From the NCBI GenBank assembly GCA_903824735.1, contig CAIJXO010000050.1, forward strand, positions 1-13,146: a stretch of DNA of 13,146 bases, written 5' to 3'. The notes below the pieces were generated by a model. That model ran no database searches and was not told the DNA's origin. It saw only the letters and a program-made list of their open reading frames with translations. A program made the position numbers and the translations under genes. Source of the stretch: an uncultured bacterium. GTDB lineage: Bacteria; Patescibacteriota; Minisyncoccia; Phycocordibacterales; GWA1-40-21. How positions within the stretch are numbered: position 1 is the stretch's first letter; every line of letters starts with the position of its first letter. This document shows positions 1-6,024 of the stretch, in pieces.

Positions 1-677
1 AAGCTAAGGAGCTTATTTTGCGCGAAATTCCAAATGAGGAAATAATATCTATTTATATAAAAGGAAGTTTGGCTCGACAAGAACTTAATGCTGATAGTGA
101 TGTCGATATTGTAGTAATACTGAAAACTGATAAATATTTTCCGCAATTGTATATGCTGTCTGACGATAGTAGCAATACCGCGGAGTTTCCTTTTCAAATT
201 GTCGGTTATTCCCTTGAAGAATTAAAGACTGGTGTGTGGTCAAAAAATCGATCCCGTCCAACTTCACCAATAAGCACCTTTGTTAAACATCTTGATCATT
301 TGCCGCTTATGTATGGGGTAAAACCAGGCGACAAACTTTTTACCAGAACCGATCTAAAAGACCTTCAAGCTCTTTTGACGGCCATGAGAGATAAGTTTAT
401 TCCTGAGTATAATGACGGAAAATTTGAATTTAAGGATCTGATTAAGCAGACGATTTGGCTAACTGAAAGAGAACAGCGGGCACTTGGCCATAAACCAGAT
501 TACTCTTGGAAAAAATTAGCGGACCTTGTAGATAATGACGAACACATAATACACAAAGCTCTTAAACTTAGGAGTCAAAATATTATTTCCGAAAAAGACC
601 GTGAAGATTTTTTGATTGAACTAAAAAAATATATCGATTACTTAAATATTACTTTCTATTCTCCAAAGCACTCTTAA
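1..677 (+). CDS. Nucleotidyltransferase-fold protein (MNT/pol-beta type), 5' end outside window
   Basis: The reading frame is open from the first complete codon (base 3) to a TAA at 675-677, so the gene probably starts left of the window. A TTG at 18 with AAGGAG 7 bases before it would give 219 residues. I do not favour it, because the five codons upstream read AKELI in frame and the nucleotide-binding motif would then lie unusually close to the N-terminus. Counting from base 3, residues 21-38 hold the G-S-x-A-R-x-E...S-D-V-D-I-V-V signature of the polymerase-beta superfamily; D33 and D35 are the expected metal-binding pair. The rest is a helical region of about 180 residues. Relatives transfer nucleotides to small molecules, RNA or proteins; the substrate cannot be told here. 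Its last 29 bases overlap the end of recR on the other strand. Confidence 0.75.
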   Translation, partial: AKELILREIPNEEIISIYIKGSLARQELNADSDVDIVVILKTDKYFPQLYMLSDDSSNTAEFPFQIVGYSLEELKTGVWSKNRSRPTSPISTFVKHLDHLPLMYGVKPGDKLFTRTDLKDLQALLTAMRDKFIPEYNDGKFEFKDLIKQTIWLTEREQRALGHKPDYSWKKLADLVDNDEHIIHKALKLRSQNIISEKDREDFLIELKKYIDYLNITFYSPKHS

Positions 678-1266
678 TCGTATCCGCATCCGAGTATTCA
701 AGCTCAGTACCGGTCGAAAGTCCGCGACCGAGATGTGATATTTTTAGATTATATTTTGTAACTAAAGGAGCTAGGGCTTCAGTGACAAACTGTCCGGTGT
801 ATTCACCATCAGGATTGGCATTGAGTCCAAGAATTATTTCTTTCAAACCAGTCTTAACTTTATTTTCAACGGCAGTAATTAGTGCGCCCAAACGGATTTT
901 CTTTTCCGGTGTTTTATCAAGTATTGGCACTGTACCACCGAGTACAAAATACTTTCCATCAAACGAATGGCTTTTTTCCACATTTTCAAAATCCACATCA
1001 CGCGAGACAATCATAAGCGAGCTATTGCTGCGATTCGGACTGCGACAGACATCACAGATATTTGAACTATGCGCATCTTTAGGAAAATATCGGAAGCAGT
1101 CTTTACAGATTTTGATTTCTTTCTTGAGCTCTTTTGCAAGATTTAAAAATTCATCGAGGTAGACTTCGTTACGCGAAAGTAGAAAATAGACAAAGCGCTT
1201 CGCTTGGCGCGGGCCAATGCCTGGGAACTCACTAAAAATCTTCGTCAATTTATTTATTGTATCCAT
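649..1266 (-). CDS. recR: Recombination mediator protein RecR
   Basis: RecR acts with RecF and RecO to load RecA at single-strand gaps. The 205 residues match the usual length of about 200. In order: an N-terminal helix-hairpin-helix (FPGIGPRQAKRF, 14-25), a four-cysteine zinc finger (C54, C57, C71, C74), a Toprim domain (about 82-175) and the C-terminal motif GRGLSTGTELEYSD (180-193). The Toprim acidic position, EGE in E. coli RecR (NPTVEGEAT), reads DGE here (D153), a conservative change. The ATG lies three bases after the dnaB stop (TAG-GTT-ATG) with no Shine-Dalgarno sequence, so it is the second gene of a dnaB-recR operon and may depend on re-initiation. The stop is TAA. The 3' end overlaps the convergent nucleotidyltransferase gene by 29 bases, and no terminator is visible between them. 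Confidence 0.96.
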   Translation of the reverse strand: MDTINKLTKIFSEFPGIGPRQAKRFVYFLLSRNEVYLDEFLNLAKELKKEIKICKDCFRYFPKDAHSSNICDVCRSPNRSNSSLMIVSRDVDFENVEKSHSFDGKYFVLGGTVPILDKTPEKKIRLGALITAVENKVKTGLKEIILGLNANPDGEYTGQFVTEALAPLVTKYNLKISHLGRGLSTGTELEYSDADTIKSALENRK

Positions 1267-1269
1267 AAC

Positions 1270-2667
1270 CTAGAAAGCGGCATTATCTTGCTTATTTGAC
1301 TGGTCAAAATCCTTAAAATCAGAGTTCTTATCAATATCCAAGAAAGTCGATTTGTTTTGGTCAAAGTACAGCTCGACTTTACCGGTCGGACCATTTCGGT
1401 GCTTCTCAATCAAGATTTCGGCGATATTTGTCTTCTCGCTTTCATCTTTATATTTATCTTCACGGTGGATAAACATAACCACATCGGCATCCTGTTCGAT
1501 CGAACCTGAATCACGCAAGTCGGATAAGCGGGGACGGCCACCGCGCTGTTCCACGGCACGAGAGAGCTGTGACAGAGCAAGGACTGGGACATCAAATTCA
1601 CGAGCCAAATGCTTCAAAGATCGTGAAATCTCAGTAATCTGCTGGACGACATTGTCATTGTTCTTGCTTTGTACTGGAGCCATAAGCTGTAAGTAGTCCA
1701 CAATAATCAAGCCGATACCTTTATCATTCTTTAGTCGTCGTACAACTCCACGCATTTTTAAGATGTTATTGGCTGGTTGATCATCGACGAAGATTGGCGC
1801 TTTAGCCAAAACCCCAAGTGAATCACGAATTTTATCAAATTCACTCTCTAAAGTTAACTTACCGGTACGCAATTTCCAAGCATCGACACGAGATTCGGCG
1901 GCAATCATTCTGTCTACCAATTGCTGGTTGGACATTTCGAGTGAGAAGACCGCGACCGGAATATTGTGTTTGATGGCGGCACCACGAGCAATATCCAAAG
2001 CGAGGGAAGTTTTACCCATCGAAGGTCGAGCGGCCAAGATAATCAAATCCGACTTCTGTAAACCAGAAAGTTTGGCGTCCAAATCTTTGAAACCAGTTGG
2101 AACACCACGAAGTTCATCTTTACTTTTATGTAGTTTATCCAAACGCTCCCAAGCTTCACCGAGCACATCTTTAATTTCCACAAATTTATTGGAAGTCGTA
2201 CTCTGTGTTACTTCATAGATTTTCTTTTCCGCCATATCAAGCAAAGTACTTAAATCTTCGGCCTCTTCATAACCAAGTAGAGAAATATGCTCAGAAGCTT
2301 CGATAAGCTTACGCATGACATTTTTCTTTTGCACGATCCCAGCGTAGTGTTCGGCATTTGCTGAAGAGGGCACTAAGCTGACAAGTTCTGTGAGATAACT
2401 ACTACCACCAACTTGTTCCAGCTGATTTTTCTCAGTCAGACGAGCAGTAAGCGTCAAAAGGTCAATTGGTTCACTCTTATGAAAGAGCTCGTTCATCGAC
2501 TGGAAAATAATACGATGCTTTTCCGAGTAAAATGCATCAGCGCGAATGATGTCCATGATTTCATGAATCGCTTCTGGTCGAAGCATAATCGAACCCAAAA
2601 GGGCGCGCTCGGAGTCGATATTATTTGGTGGAATTCTGGTAACTGATTTTTTAATATTTTGTGACAT
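1270..2667 (-). CDS. dnaB: Replicative DNA helicase DnaB
   Basis: DnaB is the hexameric 5'-3' helicase that unwinds DNA at the replication fork. With the start at 2667 it has 465 residues, normal for the family. The N-terminal primase-interacting domain covers about 14-115, and the RecA-like motor starts near 188 (GVPTGFKDLD). Visible motifs are Walker A ARPSMGKT (213-220), the catalytic glutamate in FSLEMS (E244), Walker B IIVDYLQL (D324), LSQLSR (365-370) and the arginine-finger region KHRNGPTG (422-429). There is no intein. The frame extends upstream to an ATG at 2703, and another ATG lies at 2676. I prefer 2667 because the 2676 ATG overlaps the -10 box, while 2667 lies seven bases after it, as in a leaderless mRNA. 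First gene of an operon with recR; stop TAG. Confidence 0.96.
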   Translation of the reverse strand: MSQNIKKSVTRIPPNNIDSERALLGSIMLRPEAIHEIMDIIRADAFYSEKHRIIFQSMNELFHKSEPIDLLTLTARLTEKNQLEQVGGSSYLTELVSLVPSSANAEHYAGIVQKKNVMRKLIEASEHISLLGYEEAEDLSTLLDMAEKKIYEVTQSTTSNKFVEIKDVLGEAWERLDKLHKSKDELRGVPTGFKDLDAKLSGLQKSDLIILAARPSMGKTSLALDIARGAAIKHNIPVAVFSLEMSNQQLVDRMIAAESRVDAWKLRTGKLTLESEFDKIRDSLGVLAKAPIFVDDQPANNILKMRGVVRRLKNDKGIGLIIVDYLQLMAPVQSKNNDNVVQQITEISRSLKHLAREFDVPVLALSQLSRAVEQRGGRPRLSDLRDSGSIEQDADVVMFIHREDKYKDESEKTNIAEILIEKHRNGPTGKVELYFDQNKSTFLDIDKNSDFKDFDQSNKQDNAAF

Positions 2668-2674
2668 TTCAAAC

Positions 2675-2703
2675 ATTGTATCAGCCCTCGGGCAAAAGCC
2701 CAA
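2675..2703 (-). promoter_or_regulatory. Promoter of dnaB-recR, predicted leaderless
   Basis: On the minus strand an extended -10, TGA-TACAAT (TACAAT at 2680-2675), is followed by seven bases and then the ATG at 2667, so transcription should begin at or next to the start codon. A weak -35 (TTGGGC, 2703-2698) lies 17 bases upstream. There is no room for a Shine-Dalgarno site. Confidence 0.6.
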
Positions 2704-2722
2704 ATCGAAAAAGGGCGTAGGC

Positions 2723-2742
2723 TGTGAATAGACTGTGGACAG
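2723..2742 (+). promoter_or_regulatory. Two DnaA-box-like sites, 11 bp apart
   Basis: TGTGAATAG (2723-2731) and TGTGGACAG (2734-2742) match the complement of the DnaA box (TGTGNATAA) at eight and seven of nine positions. They are in the same orientation, with starts 11 bases apart, about one helical turn. They sit between the divergent dnaB and ABC-F promoters, and the second overlaps the proposed ABC-F -35. DnaA binding is inference from the motif; two imperfect sites could occur by chance. Confidence 0.3.
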
Positions 2743-2757
2743 TTTTTCGTGTATTGT
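2729..2757 (+). promoter_or_regulatory. Promoter of the ABC-F gene, predicted near-leaderless
   Basis: TATTGT (2752-2757) serves as -10 and TAGACT (2729-2734) as a weak -35, with a 17-base spacer. Eight bases separate the -10 from the ATG at 2766, leaving a leader of one or two bases. Confidence 0.45.
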
Positions 2758-2765
2758 ATCAGTTC

Positions 2766-4217
2766 ATGGCCTCGGATGAAGTAATAGTCAGATTTGATAA
2801 AGTTTCTCATGAATTTGGGATAAACAAGCCGATTTTAATCGAGGCGGATTTTACTGTCCGTCGCGGTTCCAAGATTACCTTGATGGGGCAAAATGGCGCC
2901 GGTAAAAGCACGATTTTTGGCCTAATTACTGGGCATTTGAAGCCAGAGTCAGGCGATATTGATATTGCTCATAAACTTTCGATTGCGACCGCTAAACAGG
3001 TTATTCCACGAACAGATCTACATTTAACTGTCCGCGAATTTTTTGATAAGAGTGTTAAAGTCAAAGATTATGCGATTGAGCCCAAAATTGAGAAAGTTTT
3101 GGAAGTTGTAAATTTAAAAGCGCCACTCGATAGAGTAATTAAAAGTTTTTCCGGTGGACAGCAGGCTCGACTTTTACTTGCTTCGGCTTTAATCCAAGAT
3201 CCAGATTTACTGTTACTTGACGAGCCGACTAATAATCTTGATAAAGCTGGAATCTCTCACCTTACCGATTTCTTGATCAGCTATCAAAAGACCGTGATTG
3301 TGATTTCGCACGATGCTGATTTCTTGAATGCCTTTACGCACGGGGTTTTGTATCTCGATGTTTATACCAAAAAAGTTGAGCAATATGTCGGAGACTATTT
3401 TGATGTAGTAACACAAATTACCGCTCGAATCGAAAAAGAAAATATGAAGAATGCCCAGCTGGCCAAGCAGATTCAAGAAAAGAAAGATAAAGCGAACTTT
3501 TTCTCAAACAAAGGAGGTCAAATGCGTCTTGTGGCCAAGCGTATGCGTGAAGCGGCGGAAGAAATGGAGGAAGAAAAAGTGGATGTGCGTCGTGAGGATA
3601 AAACTATTCGCAATTTTACTATTCCAGCTCAGAACGATTTGATTGGTGAGATTATAAATATTTCTAGCTTTAAAATTTTTAAAAATCATAAGCCTTCGGT
3701 TCGCAAGGCGCATATTTCTTTACATAAAAAACAACACTTGCTTATTTCAGGCCCAAATGGAATAGGGAAGAGTACGTTACTCGAAGCTATCGCTACTAAT
3801 ACTTCAGAAGGGGCGAAAGTTAAACCCGCCATTAAAATCGGCTACTACCGTCAGGATTTTTCCACATTGAATTTTGAGGATACTGTTCACGATTCGCTTA
3901 TGGCCGTTATGGAAAAAAAAATTGAGCAAGATATGCGGACGATTGCCGCTGGGTTCCTAATTACTGGCGAAATGATTAATACCAAAATCGGTAGCTTGTC
4001 CGAGGGTCAAAAAGGTCTTGTTGCCTTCGCGCGTCTTGTTATGGAAAAGCCTGGTCTGTTAATTCTCGATGAGCCTACTAATCACATAAACTTCCGCCAC
4101 TTACCAATCATCGCCAAAGCTCTAGATCAATACGAAGGCGCGATGATTCTAGTTAGTCACGTCCCCGAATTCGTCAAACAAGTCCGCATCGACCAGGTAT
4201 TTGATTTGGAGAAGTAG
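2766..4217 (+). CDS. ABC-F family ATPase (ribosome-associated type)
   Basis: A soluble protein of 483 residues with two ABC ATPase domains in tandem and no membrane segments. ABC-F proteins bind the ribosomal E site and help translation or give resistance to ribosome-targeting drugs; which applies here is not decidable. Domain 1: Walker A GQNGAGKST (41-49), signature SFSGGQQ (127-133), Walker B LLLLDEP (148-154), switch H182. The charged linker (about 210-290), corresponding to the tRNA-interacting motif, includes NKGGQMRLVAKRMREA. Domain 2: Walker A GPNGIGKST (329-337), signature LSEGQ (411-415) with E for the second position, Walker B LLILDEP (431-437) and switch SHV (464-466) where SHD is usual. 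An in-frame ATG at 2724 lies upstream of the predicted transcription start, so I use 2766 (MASDEV). Stop TAG, four bases from the next promoter. Confidence 0.92.
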   Translation: MASDEVIVRFDKVSHEFGINKPILIEADFTVRRGSKITLMGQNGAGKSTIFGLITGHLKPESGDIDIAHKLSIATAKQVIPRTDLHLTVREFFDKSVKVKDYAIEPKIEKVLEVVNLKAPLDRVIKSFSGGQQARLLLASALIQDPDLLLLDEPTNNLDKAGISHLTDFLISYQKTVIVISHDADFLNAFTHGVLYLDVYTKKVEQYVGDYFDVVTQITARIEKENMKNAQLAKQIQEKKDKANFFSNKGGQMRLVAKRMREAAEEMEEEKVDVRREDKTIRNFTIPAQNDLIGEIINISSFKIFKNHKPSVRKAHISLHKKQHLLISGPNGIGKSTLLEAIATNTSEGAKVKPAIKIGYYRQDFSTLNFEDTVHDSLMAVMEKKIEQDMRTIAAGFLITGEMINTKIGSLSEGQKGLVAFARLVMEKPGLLILDEPTNHINFRHLPIIAKALDQYEGAMILVSHVPEFVKQVRIDQVFDLEK

Positions 4218-4220
4218 AAT

Positions 4221-4250
4221 TTGACAAAATACTCTCTTTTGTGATATTAT
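4221..4250 (+). promoter_or_regulatory. Promoter of the DEAD-box helicase gene
   Basis: A perfect -35 TTGACA (4221-4226), an 18-base spacer and an extended -10, TGA-TATTAT (hexamer 4245-4250). The ATG at 4266 is 15 bases beyond the -10, so the leader would be about eight bases (AGCATAAAAAA region) with no Shine-Dalgarno sequence. The promoter begins four bases after the ABC-F stop, so the two genes are separately initiated. Confidence 0.75.
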
Positions 4251-4265
4251 AGTGAGCATAAAAAA

Positions 4266-5642
4266 ATGAATAAGAATTACTCAAGACAAGGAGCAACTCC
4301 TAGCTTTCGTGGTGGTAACTCGGGACATAGCGCTCATCGAAGACCTTCAAGACCAGCCACTCCAGGTACCAGTACCGGTTATCAAGGTCATAATCCTCGC
4401 CCAGCACCTGCTGGCGGTTTTCGAGCGCCTGTTCGTCGTGGTCCTCCAGCTCGAGGTGGTAGTAGCGGTTATCGTGGCGGCCGACCAAGCTTTGGCGGCG
4501 GTAATAGAGGTGGTGGAAACCGCTTTGGTGGGCAGAACATCCACTTTTCAAAATTCATAAATAAAGCAGAACCAGTTGCTGAAGAAGTGGTTTATGTACC
4601 CGATAATAAATTCGCTGATTTTGTTATTGATCAAAGATTAAAGCAAAATATTATTACCAAGGGTTACGTTACTCCGACTTTGATTCAGGATAAAACTATT
4701 CCGCATATTTTGGCGGGTAAAGACGTGGTGGGTATTGCCAATACTGGTACTGGTAAAACCGGTGCGTTTTTGGTGCCACTAATTCAGAAAGTTATCTTAA
4801 ATAAAATGGAAAAAGTTCTTGTGGTCGTGCCGACACGTGAACTCGCTGTTCAGATCAATCAAGAACTAAGAAGTTTTGTGCCAAACCTCGGAATCTTTTC
4901 TGCTTGTTGTGTTGGAGGGGCTTCGATTGGTGCCCAGATTGCTGAATTACGCCGAAGCAATAACTTTGTTATCGGAACACCGGGCCGTTTGAAAGACTTA
5001 GTAAATAGACGCTGTTTGGATCTATCAAAGTTCAATACCATTGTCCTCGACGAGGCCGACCGTATGCTTGATATGGGATTCATTGCTGATATGAAATTTA
5101 TCATGGCCAAAATGCCAGCTAAGCGTCATACTTTATTTTTCTCGGCTACTATGTCAAAAGAAATTGAAGTTTTGATTAAGCAATTCCTACATGAACCAGT
5201 TGTCGTTTCCGTTAAAACTGGTGATACATCTAAGAATGTGGATCAGGACATTGTTCGCGTAACTGGTGACAAATTAGTCGCCCTTGAAGGACTTTTGAAG
5301 CAATCTGAATTCTATAAAGTGCTTATTTTTGGTAAGACTAAACACGGTGTAGAAAAGCTATCTAAAAAATTGATTGAAAAAGGCTTCAAAGCTGAATCAA
5401 TCCACGGTAATAAGCCTCATTCCAAGCGCCAGAGGGCTCTAAGCGCGTTTAAAGACAATTCTGTGGCCATTCTAGTGGCGACCGACGTGGCGGCTCGCGG
5501 TCTTGATATTCCAAACGTTTCTCACGTTATCAACTATGACGTTCCGGCAACTTATGACGACTATGTACACCGTATTGGCCGAACTGGCCGTGGTGGTAAG
5601 AAGGGTAAAGCACTGACTTTCGTGGATGGGAATAGCCGCTAA
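4266..5642 (+). CDS. DEAD-box RNA helicase with N-terminal RG-rich tail
   Basis: An ATP-dependent RNA helicase of 458 residues, expected to unwind RNA during ribosome assembly or mRNA decay. After a disordered Arg/Gly-rich tail (about 1-90) come all core motifs: Q-motif GYVTPTLIQ (133-141), motif I ANTGTGKT (158-165), Ia PTRELA (189-194), Ib TPGR (238-241), II DEAD (262-265), III SAT (293-295), IV LIFGKT (353-358), V ATDVAARGLD (405-414) and VI HRIGRTGR (435-442). The protein ends shortly after motif VI, so the basic tail that many bacterial relatives carry at the C-terminus is at the N-terminus here. The start at 4266 is the first ATG after a strong promoter, and the tail reads naturally from it. 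A RhlE-like role is plausible but not proven. Confidence 0.95.
   Translation: MNKNYSRQGATPSFRGGNSGHSAHRRPSRPATPGTSTGYQGHNPRPAPAGGFRAPVRRGPPARGGSSGYRGGRPSFGGGNRGGGNRFGGQNIHFSKFINKAEPVAEEVVYVPDNKFADFVIDQRLKQNIITKGYVTPTLIQDKTIPHILAGKDVVGIANTGTGKTGAFLVPLIQKVILNKMEKVLVVVPTRELAVQINQELRSFVPNLGIFSACCVGGASIGAQIAELRRSNNFVIGTPGRLKDLVNRRCLDLSKFNTIVLDEADRMLDMGFIADMKFIMAKMPAKRHTLFFSATMSKEIEVLIKQFLHEPVVVSVKTGDTSKNVDQDIVRVTGDKLVALEGLLKQSEFYKVLIFGKTKHGVEKLSKKLIEKGFKAESIHGNKPHSKRQRALSAFKDNSVAILVATDVAARGLDIPNVSHVINYDVPATYDDYVHRIGRTGRGGKKGKALTFVDGNSR
4278..4535 (+). repeat. Low-complexity Arg/Gly/Pro coding repeat (RGG-like tail)
   Basis: Codons 5-90 of the helicase encode an irregular series of RGG, GGxR, SGYRGG and PxP units, rich in GGT/GGC glycine codons. 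Such tails usually bind RNA non-specifically and can promote condensates. The composition creates spurious open frames on both strands here. Confidence 0.8.
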
Positions 5643-5680
5643 TATCTGAGTGGAACCTCGGGTGACTTATGCACATTGTT

Positions 5681-5698
5681 AAAATTGCGCAATTTTTT
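5681..5698 (+). terminator. Possible weak terminator after the DEAD-box gene
   Basis: A 16-base perfect palindrome, AAAATTGCGCAATTTT (5681-5696), is followed by further T residues. As RNA it makes a six-pair A-U stem with a GCGC loop, which is weak. It overlaps the weak -35 of the next gene, so it may not be a terminator. Confidence 0.3.
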
Positions 5699-5714
5699 GT
5701 TTGGGTGGTAGAAT
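5685..5714 (+). promoter_or_regulatory. Promoter of the coiled-coil gene
   Basis: Extended -10 TGG-TAGAAT (hexamer 5709-5714) with a weak -35 TTGCGC (5685-5690), spacer 18. The predicted start near 5721 gives a leader of about 34 bases that begins near GTAAG (5721-5725), is otherwise almost all A and T, and has no Shine-Dalgarno sequence. Confidence 0.5.
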
Positions 5715-5754
5715 TAGGCTGTAAGAAATTTATTAGAAATAATCAAATAAATAT

Positions 5755-6024
5755 ATGAAAGACAAAATGACAATCGATGATTTGGCCGTAAGAATGGATA
5801 GGGGTTTTAGGTCAATTGATAAGCGATTTGAATACATTGACCAAAAGTTTGAAGGAGTTGGTCAGCAATTTGAGTCTTTAGCCGAAAGGGTTGACATTGG
5901 GTTTGATAACGCTGAAAGCACAATGAAACATAATCACGCAGAGCTAAGTACCCGATTAACTGGCGTGGAAAGACGACTGGGGAAAGTTGAAGATATTCTG
6001 GAGCCGAATTTGGCTAGGGTTTAG
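5755..6024 (+). CDS. Small coiled-coil protein of unknown function
   Basis: An 89-residue soluble protein with no signal peptide or membrane segment. Residues 16-43 are four near-perfect heptads: phenylalanine at 18, 25, 32 and 39, and I/I/V/L at 21, 28, 35 and 42, a clean a/d pattern for an oligomeric coiled coil. Residues 62-82 (AELSTRLTGVERRLGKVEDIL) resume the pattern. The MTIDDLAVRMDRGF opening is a type I have seen annotated as hypothetical in CPR genomes. Function is unknown; a scaffold or partner-binding role is inference. The start is the ATG at 5755; an in-frame ATG at 5767 is an alternative. The last 11 bases overlap the 3' end of cysS on the opposite strand. Stop TAG. Confidence 0.75.
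   Translation: MKDKMTIDDLAVRMDRGFRSIDKRFEYIDQKFEGVGQQFESLAERVDIGFDNAESTMKHNHAELSTRLTGVERRLGKVEDILEPNLARV

Noticed and set aside
18..20. TTG at 18 with AAGGAG upstream as true start of the first gene
   Set aside because: The frame is open to the window edge, and the upstream codons continue the helix expected before the nucleotidyltransferase motif. It remains possible.
782..1162. Plus-strand open frame of 126 codons antisense to recR
   Set aside because: recR on the other strand has full family motifs; the frame has no promoter and no recognisable protein character.
2668..2703. Longer DnaB N-terminus from ATG 2703 or 2676
   Set aside because: The extra residues are not DnaB-like, and both starts lie upstream of or within the -10 box; 2667 fits the promoter.
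4309..4545. Possible short tandem repeats or CRISPR in the glycine-rich region
   Set aside because: The units are irregular, in frame and coding; there are no spacers of uniform length.
4300..4560. Several open frames of 65-83 codons overlapping the start of the DEAD helicase gene
   Set aside because: They come from the G-rich RGG coding repeats, which lack stop codons in other frames.
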